Assembly (NCBI GenBank): GCA_945870465.1
Contig: CAMBSS010000064.1
Coordinates: 1 to 21,686 of the forward strand
Direction of reading: 5' to 3'
Length of the DNA stretch: 21,686 bases
DNA from: Bordetella parapertussis
GTDB lineage: Bacteria; Pseudomonadota; Gammaproteobacteria; Burkholderiales; SG8-41
Part shown: positions 7,241 through 15,121 of the stretch, piece after piece
Layout of the letters: every line of letters begins with the position of its first letter
Position numbering within the stretch: the stretch's first letter is position 1
Translations under genes and position numbers: made by a program
The notes under the pieces: model-generated
Told to the model about the DNA's origin: nothing
Seen by the model: the letters and a program-made list of their open reading frames with translations, nothing else
The model's database searches: none

Positions 7241-7886
7241 TCAGGTGAACGCCGGGATTCCCGTAATCGCGCGGCCCAGGGCCAACGCGTGTATGTCGTG
7301 CGTGCCTTCGTAGGTATTGACCGCTTCCAGATTCATCACGTGACGGATCACGTGAAACTCATCTGAAATGCCGTTGCCGCCGTGCATGTCGCGGGCGGTG
7401 CGCGCGATGTCGAGCGCTTTGCCGCAGTTGTTGCGCTTGACCAGCGAGATCATTTCCGGTGCCGCACGGTCTTCGTCCATCAGCCGTGCGACCCGCACTA
7501 CGGCTTGCAGGCCGAGTGCGATGTCGGTCTGCATGTTGACGAGCTTCAGCTGGATCAGCTGGTTGGCGGCCTGATTGCACGCTCATCGCGGAGCGATAGC
7601 CCGAGTCGATGCGTTCGACTTCGTGCGAAATCAGTCCGTAGCACGCATGGTTGACGCCCGCACAACCGTAGTCTTCGATGGTCGAACCGAGAAAGCCCAG
7701 CGCACCCATCGCACGGTCGAACTTTTCATGGCGCTTGGCCTCCAACACGCGCGGCATCAGTTTTTCCTGGCAGTAGGCGTATGTCGATTCGCGCACCATG
7801 CGCTCATCTTCCGCCAACTGCTCGTCAAGCAATAGCGGGTCGGTCCAGTCGAACGCCGGTTTGGTCTTAGGTATCGCAGCGGTCAC
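7241..7886 (-). pseudogene. gcdH: Glutaryl-CoA dehydrogenase relic with internal deletion and frameshift
   Basis: Two frames together give the ends of a glutaryl-CoA dehydrogenase. The N-terminal part starts with GTG at 7886 behind AGGAG and runs '[20 protein letters not shown]' to '[14 protein letters not shown]'. The C-terminal part begins at '[12 protein letters not shown]' and runs through '[20 protein letters not shown]', '[14 protein letters not shown]' and '[19 protein letters not shown]', keeping the catalytic Glu. Intact enzymes have about 390 residues; the central ~190, holding the FAD and acyl-CoA core, are missing. The two parts meet near 7574-7577, one base out of frame. About ten residues also seem lost near '[12 protein letters not shown]'. 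The family oxidatively decarboxylates glutaryl-CoA to crotonyl-CoA in lysine and aromatic degradation. This copy cannot work. An assembly error is the alternative. Confidence 0.82.
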
Positions 7887-7962
7887 GGCGGTCTCCTGAT
7901 AAAATTTGCTTCAATTTATGTCGTTTCCCTGCGTTTTCGAGACGCTTGATTCAGGAAAGAGC

Positions 7963-9180
7963 ATGGCAGAAACCGATATTTCCAAGCTCAGGATCAACCG
8001 CGCTGCGGCGCCGGCGGGCGGTGTGCCGCGCCGGCGCCGGCGGCCGTGGGTGATCGCCGGGTTGACTATCGTCGTAATCGCCATCGTGGTTGCGATGCGC
8101 ATGATTGCCGCACCGGTTGTAGTCGAGCCGGTGACGGTATCCATGGCTTACCCGTCGCAATCTTTCACCCTGCTTAACGCGACGGGTTACGTGGTCGCGC
8201 AGCGCAAAGCGGCAGTAGCGTCGAAAGCGACCGGCCGGCTCGAATGGCTGGGCGTGCGCGAAGGCTCGCGCGTCAAGCAGGGTGAGGTGCTGGCGCGGCT
8301 CGAAAACCGCGATGTGTCAGCGACCATGGACCAGGCTGCTGCAAACATCAAGGTTGCGCAGGCGAATCTCGAGCAGGGGCAGGCGGAGCTCAACGAAGCC
8401 GAGCGCAACTTCAACCGCTCGCGCGATTTGCTGGCAAAAAACTTCGTGTCGCAGGCGGCGCACGACACCGCGGTGTCGCGTTTCGAGAAAGCCAAGTCCG
8501 CCATCAGCGGTTACCGCGCGTCGATCGCGGTAGCGCAGGCGAATTACCGGGCGACCGAGGTCGGCGTCGAGCAGACGCTGATTCGCGCGCCGTTCGAGGG
8601 CGTGGTACTTACGAAAAACGCCAACGTCGGCGATGTGATCACGCCGTTTTCGTCGGCACTCGGTTCGCAGGCGGCGGTGGTGACCATGGCCGACATGTCG
8701 ACGCTCGAAGTCGAAGCCGATGTGTCCGAATCCAATCTCGACAAGATCAAGCCCGAGCAGCCGTGCGAAATCCAGCTCGACGCGCTGCCGGGCGTGCGTT
8801 TTCGCGGCCGCTTGCTGCGCATGGTGCCGACCGTCGACCGCGCCAAGGCGACCGTGATGGCAAAAATCCGTTTCGAGGAACTCGATCCGCGCATCCTGCC
8901 GGAGATGAGTGCCAAGGTTTCTTTCCTGTCGCAGGAAATGCCGGCAGGCGAGCGCACGGCGCGCAGTGCTTTGCAGCCGGCGGCCATTGTTCAGCGTGAC
9001 GGCAAAAGCGTCGTGTTCGTGATCAAGGACGACAAGGTTGCGCAGGTCGCCGTCGAGACCGGCACCAAGATGGGAGAAATGATCGAGGTCCGCGCGGGGG
9101 TCAAGCCGGGCGATCGGGTGGTGCTGCGGCCGCCGGAAAAACTGCGCGATGGCGCGCGCGTCGCTTTGCCAACGAAATGA
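7963..9180 (+). CDS. Periplasmic adaptor (membrane-fusion protein) of a MacA/HlyD-type efflux system
   Basis: The 405-residue protein has an Arg-rich cytosolic start, one membrane anchor at about 29-48 ('WVIAGLTIVVIAIVVAM'), a barrel-sandwich (lipoyl-like) half-motif ('GRLEWLGVREGSRVKQGEVL'), a long coiled-coil hairpin around 110-190, the second lipoyl half ('LIRAPFEGVVLTKNANVGD'), a beta-barrel domain and a C-terminal membrane-proximal domain ending near 'RDGARVALPTK'. Such proteins link an inner-membrane pump to an outer-membrane channel. The ATG at 7963 is chosen for its AGGAAAGA ribosome site; an in-frame start at 7906 would overlap the upstream control region. The ATPase and two permeases follow on the same strand, so this is probably the first gene of a MacAB-like operon. 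The substrate is unknown and no outer-membrane TolC gene is present here. Confidence 0.92.
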   Translation: MAETDISKLRINRAAAPAGGVPRRRRRPWVIAGLTIVVIAIVVAMRMIAAPVVVEPVTVSMAYPSQSFTLLNATGYVVAQRKAAVASKATGRLEWLGVREGSRVKQGEVLARLENRDVSATMDQAAANIKVAQANLEQGQAELNEAERNFNRSRDLLAKNFVSQAAHDTAVSRFEKAKSAISGYRASIAVAQANYRATEVGVEQTLIRAPFEGVVLTKNANVGDVITPFSSALGSQAAVVTMADMSTLEVEADVSESNLDKIKPEQPCEIQLDALPGVRFRGRLLRMVPTVDRAKATVMAKIRFEELDPRILPEMSAKVSFLSQEMPAGERTARSALQPAAIVQRDGKSVVFVIKDDKVAQVAVETGTKMGEMIEVRAGVKPGDRVVLRPPEKLRDGARVALPTK

Positions 9181-9188
9181 GTACCACT

Positions 9189-9296
9189 AACCGCAAAGGC
9201 GCAAAGTCGCAAAGGAAAGCAATAGGGATTTCGTCGGATTCCATTGTGACTGCCCGGGGTCCTTTGCGAAACTTGGCGCCTTAGCGCCTTTGCGGT
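9189..9296. repeat. Inverted-repeat element (family 1, copy B) between adaptor and ATPase genes
   Basis: The left arm (9189-9215: AACCGCAAAGGCGCAAAG, then TCGCAAAGG) pairs with the right arm (9261-9296: CCTTTGCGA ... GCGCCTTTGCGGT). The outer 12 bp (ACCGCAAAGGCG) and inner 9 bp pair perfectly, with about nine extra bases in the right arm. The element starts eight bases after the adaptor stop and ends just before the ATPase start. It shares the arm pattern of 5185-5312 but with A where that copy mostly has C. Confidence 0.7.
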
Positions 9297-9323
9297 GAGA
9301 TTTTTAGAATGAACAGGGCTGCG

Positions 9324-10001
9324 ATGCCGGTCGTAGAGATCAGGAATCTCGTCAAATCCTACCGCCGCGGCGGGCAGGTCGTGCCGGTGCTGACCAATAT
9401 CACTTTTGATATTGCCGCCGGCGACTATGTCGCGCTGATGGGGCCGTCGGGATCGGGCAAGAGCACGCTGCTGAATCTGATTGCAGGCATCGACAAGCCC
9501 GACAGCGGCACTTTGCGCGTGGGCGGCATTGATATCACCGCATTGAGTGAAGCCGAACTCGCTGCCTGGCGCTCGCGCAACGTCGGTTTCATTTTTCAGT
9601 TCTACAACCTGATGCCGGTGTTGACTGCGTTCGAAAACGTCGAATTGCCGCTGCTACTTACCGATTTGTCGGCGCGCGAGCGTGAGGAGCACGTGACCGC
9701 GGCGCTGGCGATGGTTGGTCTCTCCGATCGCATGGAGCATTTTCCGTCCGAATTATCGGGCGGCCAGCAGCAGCGTGTGGCGATTGCGCGCGCGATCATT
9801 ACCGATCCGACCATCCTGGTCGCCGACGAGCCTACCGGAGATCTCGATCGCGCGGCGGCCGAGGACGTGCTGAACATGATGGACAGCCTGAACCGGGAAC
9901 TCGGCAAGACCATCATCATGGTGACCCACGATCCTCACTCGGCGGAACAAGCGCGCACGGTGCGGCATCTCGACAAGGGGGAGCTCAGGATTGAGGATTG
10001 A
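9324..10001 (+). CDS. ABC transporter ATPase, MacB/LolD type
   Basis: This 225-residue ABC ATPase has all motifs: Walker [10 protein letters not shown] at 40-48, Q-loop in '[17 protein letters not shown]', signature LSGGQQQR at 144-151, Walker B '[12 protein letters not shown]' at 164-175 and the switch His in 'VTHD' at 200-203. 'PTGDLD' and the short length are typical of ATPases that pair with FtsX-like permeases. ATG 9324 is preferred (AGGG five bases upstream, start '[13 protein letters not shown]'); ATG 9309 is the in-frame alternative. The enzyme would power the two following permeases together with the adaptor. Its last residues 'RIED' and stop are encoded by the left arm of the repeat at 9987-10083; the natural family end is close to 'HLDKGEL'. 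Confidence 0.95.
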   Translation: MPVVEIRNLVKSYRRGGQVVPVLTNITFDIAAGDYVALMGPSGSGKSTLLNLIAGIDKPDSGTLRVGGIDITALSEAELAAWRSRNVGFIFQFYNLMPVLTAFENVELPLLLTDLSAREREEHVTAALAMVGLSDRMEHFPSELSGGQQQRVAIARAIITDPTILVADEPTGDLDRAAAEDVLNMMDSLNRELGKTIIMVTHDPHSAEQARTVRHLDKGELRIED

Positions 10002-10083
10002 GGATTGGGGATTGAGAAAAGCGAATTAGATCCCCAATCCTCAATCCTCAATCCTCAATCCTCGCTCCTCGATCCTCAATCCT
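9987..10083. repeat. Long hairpin of heptamer repeats (family 2, copy A) inside the efflux operon
   Basis: The left arm 9987-10011, made of the heptamer AGGATTG repeated, is perfectly complementary over 25 bp to 10031-10055, with a 19-base loop. Beyond this, further TCAATCC-type units continue to 10083. In RNA it would be a very stable hairpin. It supplies the ATPase stop codon and ends six bases before the permease ATG, which has no visible ribosome site. Confidence 0.85.
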
Positions 10084-10089
10084 GCATTT

Positions 10090-11247
10090 ATGTATTATCT
10101 CAAGCTGATCGTACGCAACGCGCTGCGCCACAAGCTGCGCACCGGCCTGACCGTGCTCGGCATCGTCGTGGCCATACTCGCGTTCGGATTGCTGCGCACG
10201 GTGGTCGATGCCTGGTACGCGGGATCCGAGGCGGCTTCCAAAACCCGCCTGGTGACGCGCAATTCCATCTCACTGGTGTTTTCGCTGCCGCTCACTTATT
10301 CGGCCAAGATCCGGCAGATCGAAGGTGTCAACGCGGTGTCGCACGCCAACTGGTTTGGCGGCGTTTACATCACTGAGAAGAATTTTTTTCCGCAATTTGC
10401 CGTGCAGGCATCGACGTACTTTGACCTCTATCCGGAATTCGTCGTGCCGCCCGAACAGATGCGCGCTTTTCTGCGCGACCGCAAGGGCGCGATTGTCGGG
10501 CGCAAGACCGCCGACATCTACGGCTTCAAGGTCGGCGACCAGGTCAATCTGCGCGGCACCATATTCCCCGGCACCTGGGAGTTCGTGGTGCGCGGCATCT
10601 ACGAGGGCGCGGAAGCCAGGACCGATACTTCCCAATTCTTTTTCCAATGGGATTACCTGAATGAAACCATGAAAAAAACCGCGCTGCGGCGCGCGAATTC
10701 GGTGGGTGTCTACATTATTTCGATTGCGAGCGCAGATCGCGCTGCCGAAGTCGCGACTGCAGTCGACCGCACTTTCAAGAATTCTCTCGCGGAAACGCTG
10801 ACTGAAACCGAGCAGGCGTTTCAGCTTGGTTTCGTATCGATGGTCGAGGCGATCGTGGTGGCGATCAGGATTGTTTCGTTTCTGGTGATCTTCATCATCA
10901 TGGCGGTGATGGCGAACACCATGGCGATGACTGTGCGCGAACGCATGGCTGAGTATGCGACGTTAAAAGCGTTGGGTTTCGGACCATGGCATCTGACTTT
11001 GCTTATTTTTGGCGAATCGCTGACGATTGCCGGCTGCGGGGCGGCGATCGGCATCGCGCTGACTTTCCCGGTCGCAGAAGGATTCGGCAAGGCGATGGGC
11101 AAGTTTCTTCCTGTGTTCAATGTTCATGCGGAAACGCTCTACATGCAGCTTGCGGCGGGGTTGATCGTGGGCGCGGTTGCTGCGCTTGTTCCCTGCGTAC
11201 GGGCAGCGCATATCCGCATCGTTGACGGGTTGCGCAACATCGGTTGA
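10090..11247 (+). CDS. ABC transporter permease, FtsX/MacB fold (first of two)
   Basis: The 385-residue protein has the MacB-type layout: an N-terminal membrane helix ('YYLKLIVRNALRHKLRTGLT' then 'VLGIVVAILAFGLL'), a large periplasmic domain (about 45-255), then three C-terminal helices of an FtsX domain ('IVSFLVIFIIMAVMANTMAM', 'LTLLIFGESLTIAGCGAAIG', 'LAAGLIVGAVAALVPCVRA'). MacB-fold permeases do not carry substrate through the membrane; they use ATP hydrolysis to move periplasmic substrate. It would work with the ATPase, the adaptor and the second permease. The ATG directly follows the heptamer hairpin and no Shine-Dalgarno is visible, which is unusual for a gene inside an operon. Its stop overlaps the next start. 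Confidence 0.93.
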   Translation: MYYLKLIVRNALRHKLRTGLTVLGIVVAILAFGLLRTVVDAWYAGSEAASKTRLVTRNSISLVFSLPLTYSAKIRQIEGVNAVSHANWFGGVYITEKNFFPQFAVQASTYFDLYPEFVVPPEQMRAFLRDRKGAIVGRKTADIYGFKVGDQVNLRGTIFPGTWEFVVRGIYEGAEARTDTSQFFFQWDYLNETMKKTALRRANSVGVYIISIASADRAAEVATAVDRTFKNSLAETLTETEQAFQLGFVSMVEAIVVAIRIVSFLVIFIIMAVMANTMAMTVRERMAEYATLKALGFGPWHLTLLIFGESLTIAGCGAAIGIALTFPVAEGFGKAMGKFLPVFNVHAETLYMQLAAGLIVGAVAALVPCVRAAHIRIVDGLRNIG

Positions 11248-12413
11248 TGAAAATACCGTTCTCATACACATTGCGCAACCTGTGGACGCGCAAATTGACC
11301 ACGCTGCTGACCGCCGGCGGCATGGCGCTGGTGGTGTTCGTGTTTGCGACGGTGCTGATGCTGGAGGAGGGGCTGCGCAAGACGCTGGTCGATACCGGAT
11401 CGTACGATAACGTGATCGTGATCCGGCGTTCGGCGCAGACCGAAGTGCAAAGCGCGATCGACCGCGCGCAGGCCTCGTTGATCGAAAGCCAGCCGGAAGT
11501 TGCGCTGGGCGCCGACGGCGAGCGCATGGTTTCCAAAGAGACGATAGTTCTGGTCAACCTCAACAAGCGCGATTCCGACAAACCGACCAACGTGATGGTG
11601 CGTGGCGTAGGGCCGCGCAGCCTGACGCTGCGACCGCAGGTCAAAATCATCGCGGGCCGCATGTTCCGGCCGGGTGCATCCGAAATCGTTGCCGGCCGCA
11701 ATGCCGCCGAGCGCTTCAAAGGCGCCGGCATCGGCGAGACGCTGTGGTTCGGCCAGCGTGAATGGCAGGTCGTCGGCACGTTCGATGCCGGCAAGAGCGG
11801 ATTCGATTCTGAAATCTGGGGCGATGCCGATCAGTTGATGCAGGCTTTCCGCCGTCCGATTTATTCCGCGATGGTATTCAAACTCAACGACACCGCACAG
11901 TTCGATGCATTGAAGGCGCGTTTGGAAAGCGACCAACGGTTGACGATAGAAGCAAAACGGGAAACGGTGTTTTATGCCGACCAGTCGGAAGCGTTGGCTA
12001 CTTTCATACGCTATCTGGGCGTGACGCTCTCGATCATATTTTCGGTCGGCGCCATCATAGGCGCGATGATCACCATGTATGCGTCGGTCGCCAGCCGCAC
12101 GGCGGAAATCGGTACTTTGCGCGCGCTGGGATTTCGGCAAAGCAGTGTGCTGGCGGCTTTTCTGCTTGAAGCCCTGCTGCTGGGAGTCGTCGGCGGATGC
12201 GTCGGCTTGTTCCTCGCGTCGTTCATGCAGCTTTTCACGATCTCGACCATGAACTTTCAGTCTTTCTCCGAGCTTGCGTTCAGTTTCACGCTGACCCCGG
12301 CCATCACGGTCAAAACGCTGCTGTTCGCAATGGTCATGGGCGTGGTGGGCGGCTTTCTGCCGGCCGTGCGCGCCTCGCGATTGCGTATTGTCGACGCATT
12401 GCGCGCGGCGTGA
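11247..12413 (+). CDS. ABC transporter permease, FtsX/MacB fold (second of two)
   Basis: The 388-residue protein repeats the same layout as its neighbour: first helix after 'IPFSYTLRNLWTRKLTTLLT', periplasmic domain with 'DKPTNVMVRGVGPRSLTLRP' and 'IIAGRMFRPG', then FtsX helices including 'LGVTLSIIFSVGAIIGAMIT', 'GTLRALGFRQSSVLAAFLLE' and the ending 'GFLPAVRASRLRIVDALRAA'. The ATG at 11247 overlaps the previous stop as TGATG, a sign of translational coupling and equal amounts of both proteins. The pair therefore probably forms a heterodimeric permease served by one ATPase, unlike E. coli MacB, a homodimer with fused ATPase. The substrate is unknown. It is the last gene of the efflux operon; the MFS gene follows after 26 bp. 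Confidence 0.93.
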   Translation: MKIPFSYTLRNLWTRKLTTLLTAGGMALVVFVFATVLMLEEGLRKTLVDTGSYDNVIVIRRSAQTEVQSAIDRAQASLIESQPEVALGADGERMVSKETIVLVNLNKRDSDKPTNVMVRGVGPRSLTLRPQVKIIAGRMFRPGASEIVAGRNAAERFKGAGIGETLWFGQREWQVVGTFDAGKSGFDSEIWGDADQLMQAFRRPIYSAMVFKLNDTAQFDALKARLESDQRLTIEAKRETVFYADQSEALATFIRYLGVTLSIIFSVGAIIGAMITMYASVASRTAEIGTLRALGFRQSSVLAAFLLEALLLGVVGGCVGLFLASFMQLFTISTMNFQSFSELAFSFTLTPAITVKTLLFAMVMGVVGGFLPAVRASRLRIVDALRAA

Positions 12414-12439
12414 GTGTTTCCCGGGAAGGGTCGGCGAAC

Positions 12440-13588
12440 ATGACAGGCGCGTGGCGGATCGCCGTTGCGGGTTTAATCGCGCTGGCGGCGGCCATCGGTA
12501 TCGGCAGGTTTGCCTATACGCCCTTGCTGCCGATGATGCAGCATGACAACGGTCTGTCCATAACGGGCGGCGGCTGGCTGGCGTCCGCCAATTATCTTGG
12601 TTATTTTGCCGGTGCTGTGTCAGCCGTATGGTTGCGGTTGCCGGCGCTGGCGATGCTGCGTGTCGCGATGGTCCTAAATGCCCTGCTTATCGCAAGCATG
12701 GGCGTAACGGAGAATCTGATTTTCTGGCTGGTGATACGCGCGGCGGCTGGCATCGCGAGTGCATGGGTATTCGTATTTGCTTCCACGCTCGTGCTCCAGC
12801 GTTTGGCCGAATGCGGGCGCGTCGAACTCAGCAGCGTCATGTTCTCGGGCGTCGGTATTGGCATGCTGTTGCCCGGCTTGATGTGCATAGTGTTCGTTGC
12901 CAACGGGGTCGATGCGCAACATGCGTGGCTTGCTTTTGCCACGCTCGCGGGGGTGGCGGTCGTTGTGGTGTGGTTGTTGTCTGGGGCCGGGCAGACTGTC
13001 GTGCCTACTGATCGCGCCGCGGCGCGGCACCGTCCGGCTTGGACGGTGACCATGGGACGCCTGATCGCGAGCTATGGGCTGTTCGGCCTGGGCTACATCA
13101 TTCCGGCGACATTTCTGCCGGTAATCGCGCGTGATTTGCTCGCCGGCGCGCAGATCTACGTCTGGTTCTGGCCGGTGTGCGGCGCTGCCGCGGCTGTGTC
13201 GGTCATCGCCAGCGTTGGCTGGAGCCGCAAATATGGCGATTACTCGTTGCTGATGGTTTGCTGCGTCGCCGAGGCTGCGGGAATTGCATTGCCGCTGTTC
13301 GCGCCGCACGCTGCGGCAATTGGCGTCAGCGCCGTGCTGCTCGGCGGCACCTTTGTCGTGATTACGGTGGCAGCGTTGCGCGAAGCGCACAGATTGGCGC
13401 CGGCGCACGCCGGAAGTTTGATTGCGGCGATGACGGCATCGTTTGCGCTTGGACAGATCGCGGGACCTGTCATCGCCGCTTACCTTGTGACGTGGCGCGG
13501 CGATTTTGCCTGGGCGCTGGTGCTGGCGGCCACGGCGCTGCTCATTGCAGGAGCGTTGCTGCCGAAATCGACGCCGGAGCGCGTTTAG
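12440..13588 (+). CDS. MFS transporter, YbfB/YjiJ-like
   Basis: The 382-residue protein has about twelve membrane helices. The start 'IALAAAIGIGRFAYTPLLPM' and 'SANYLGYFAGA' are typical of the YbfB/YjiJ major-facilitator group. These are inner-membrane transporters of unknown substrate, often annotated as putative sugar or drug exporters. The ATG at 12440 has GGAAGGG about nine bases upstream; the same frame is open further upstream, but that part overlaps the permease gene. It follows the efflux operon closely and may be read through from it. The tail ends 20 bp from the convergent NUDIX gene. Confidence 0.88.
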   Translation: MTGAWRIAVAGLIALAAAIGIGRFAYTPLLPMMQHDNGLSITGGGWLASANYLGYFAGAVSAVWLRLPALAMLRVAMVLNALLIASMGVTENLIFWLVIRAAAGIASAWVFVFASTLVLQRLAECGRVELSSVMFSGVGIGMLLPGLMCIVFVANGVDAQHAWLAFATLAGVAVVVVWLLSGAGQTVVPTDRAAARHRPAWTVTMGRLIASYGLFGLGYIIPATFLPVIARDLLAGAQIYVWFWPVCGAAAAVSVIASVGWSRKYGDYSLLMVCCVAEAAGIALPLFAPHAAAIGVSAVLLGGTFVVITVAALREAHRLAPAHAGSLIAAMTASFALGQIAGPVIAAYLVTWRGDFAWALVLAATALLIAGALLPKSTPERV

Positions 13589-13608
13589 CTTTCCCTGTTT
13601 CGGTTGCT

Positions 13609-14160
13609 TTAGCGAGTGGCGGGGCGCTGCAGCGGTTCTATCGTACCCATGTGAAACTTGTATTCACCGGCTTTGCGGTCACTGTAATAATGCGTGAGCG
13701 TATTGCGCACAGTGGCGAATGCCAGTTGATCCCACGGAATATCCTGTTCTGCAAACAGGGCGGTCTCCAGCGTTTCGGCGCCGGCGCTGAAATCAAGATC
13801 CAGCAACCGCGCCCGGAACAGGATATAGACCTGGTTGATGTGCGGAATGTTGTAAAGCGCGTAAAGCTGGCCGATTTCAACCCGCGCGTTGGCTTCCTCC
13901 AGTGTTTCACGTGCCGCACCCTGGAAAGTGGTTTCGCCGTTTTCCATGAAGCCCGCGGGCACGGTCCACAGCCCGTAGCGCGGTTCGATGGCGCGTTTGC
14001 ACAACAGGACTTTGTCTTCCCACTCGACAATGCAGCCGACTATCATGCGCGGGTTCTGATAGTGGATGGTGTGGCACGCAGTGCAGACAAAGCGCGGCAG
14101 CGCGTCGCCTTCGGGCACGCGCAGTTCGACGGTTGCGCCGCAATTGCTGCAGAATTTCAA
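13609..14160 (-). CDS. NUDIX hydrolase with N-terminal zinc ribbon
   Basis: The 183-residue protein begins with a zinc ribbon (Cys4, Cys7, Cys26, Cys29: 'FCSNCG', 'VCTACH'), followed by 'YQNPRMIVGCIVEWEDKVLL' and a NUDIX box at about 70-92 (G-x5-E-x7-RE-x2-EE, in 'GFMENGETTFQGAARETLEE'). The Gly at the end of the box is Asn, which occurs in this group. NUDIX enzymes hydrolyse nucleoside diphosphates linked to another group, such as NADH or ADP-ribose; the zinc ribbon resembles NudC-like proteins, but the substrate is not proven. The start must be TTG at 14160: 'MKFCSNCG' is the expected N-terminus, an in-frame stop lies a little upstream, and there is no ribosome site. A -10-like TATAGT lies at 14201-14196. 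Confidence 0.9.
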   Translation of the reverse strand: MKFCSNCGATVELRVPEGDALPRFVCTACHTIHYQNPRMIVGCIVEWEDKVLLCKRAIEPRYGLWTVPAGFMENGETTFQGAARETLEEANARVEIGQLYALYNIPHINQVYILFRARLLDLDFSAGAETLETALFAEQDIPWDQLAFATVRNTLTHYYSDRKAGEYKFHMGTIEPLQRPATR

Positions 14161-14387
14161 GGGAAAGGATGGTTTTACGGTATCCGAGACTCCCTACTAT
14201 ACGGTAATCGACCGCCGTTGAAAATTGCTAAACCGGCGCCGCGTTCCGCGAGTGCGTCGGGCGTATGTCACATTCTGTTTTTGCGACGCGTGATATTATT
14301 AAATACAGCGGAGTAGCATGCCAAGCACCGGGCGTCATGCGTTAGCGCCATCAGGGCCGCGATTGATCAATTCAAGGGAGAGGGAAA

Positions 14388-15047
14388 ATGAACGAAAAAG
14401 TCAAAACGATGCTGGTCGGTGGAGTGGCGCTGATCGTGGGTGCCGCGGGCGGCGGCGGTTACGGCATGATGCAGGTAGACGATGTGACCCAGAAGCTGAA
14501 CGCCGCTATGCAGGAAAAAGATCAGGCGCTGCAGGGTGCTGACCGCCTGCGCAAGATGAATGACGAGGCTGTCACGAAATACGGCAAGGAACTCGGCAAG
14601 CTGGTCATGGCGGCCGTGGGTAGCGCACCCGCTGCGGCAGCACCGGCTGCAGCAGCGCCCGTCACGGGGCAGCCCGCGGTGACTCCGCCGGCAGCGACAG
14701 CGGGCGAGGACACAAAGCTTATCGACGGCGCGCGCGCATTGCTGGCGCAGCGCGACGGATTTCGCGCTTCGCTAGACGGCGTGCGCGCATCGATGAATTC
14801 CGAAATGGATGCGCTGGCCGCTGAGCTCGGCAATCCGGTGCCGAATATCGGCAAAGTCAAAGACCTGCTTGACAGCCTGAAACAGAACTGGCCGGAGAAA
14901 GAAAAAAACATGCAGGCCGCGACGCAAAAATTGCTGGTCGATCTCGGCTTGGTGCAGGCGCCCGCCGCACCCAAGCCGGTCGCTGCTCCGGCATCTGCCG
15001 CTGCTGCGTCCGCGCCCGCTGCACCGCCTGCCGATACCAAGAAGTAA
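14388..15047 (+). CDS. Membrane-anchored Ala/Pro-rich protein, unrecognised
   Basis: I do not recognise a family for this 219-residue protein. Visible parts are: an N-terminal hydrophobic segment at 7-28 ('TMLVGGVALIVGAAGGGG') that may be an anchor or uncleaved signal; a coiled-coil-prone stretch at 30-75 ('VTQKLNAAMQEKDQALQ'); an Ala/Pro linker at 78-105; a second helical region at 107-187 with 'SLDGVRASMNSEMDALAAEL' and 'GKVKDLLDSLKQNWPEKEKN'; and a second Ala/Pro tail ending in Lys-Lys. It has an excellent ribosome site (GGGAGAGGG) and a strong terminator at 15070-15100, so it is probably a well-expressed single-gene unit. A periplasmic spacer or envelope-associated role is a guess from its shape only. 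Confidence 0.8.
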   Translation: MNEKVKTMLVGGVALIVGAAGGGGYGMMQVDDVTQKLNAAMQEKDQALQGADRLRKMNDEAVTKYGKELGKLVMAAVGSAPAAAAPAAAAPVTGQPAVTPPAATAGEDTKLIDGARALLAQRDGFRASLDGVRASMNSEMDALAAELGNPVPNIGKVKDLLDSLKQNWPEKEKNMQAATQKLLVDLGLVQAPAAPKPVAAPASAAAASAPAAPPADTKK

Positions 15048-15069
15048 ACCTGGAAAGAGTAATCCGCAT

Positions 15070-15100
15070 AACGGCGCACCGTACGCGGTGCGCCGTTTTT
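15070..15100 (+). terminator. Strong intrinsic terminator
   Basis: AACGGCGCACCG (15070-15081), loop TACG, CGGTGCGCCGTT (15086-15097), then more T to 15100. The 12-bp stem is perfect, and the loop has the stable C(UACG)G form. It ends the transcript of the gene at 14388-15047 after 22 bp. Confidence 0.92.
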
Positions 15101-15121
15101 ATTGCCGGCGGCAATCGTGAT

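Noticed and set aside
9987..10083. CRISPR-like array from the regular heptamers
   Set aside because: The units are seven bases with no spacers, and the two halves are complementary, so it is a hairpin of simple repeats.
10005..10376. Plus-strand frame beginning in the heptamer hairpin ('[14 protein letters not shown]')
   Set aside because: Its repeated NPQSS-like start is just the translated heptamer repeat, and the rest is out of frame with the true permease.
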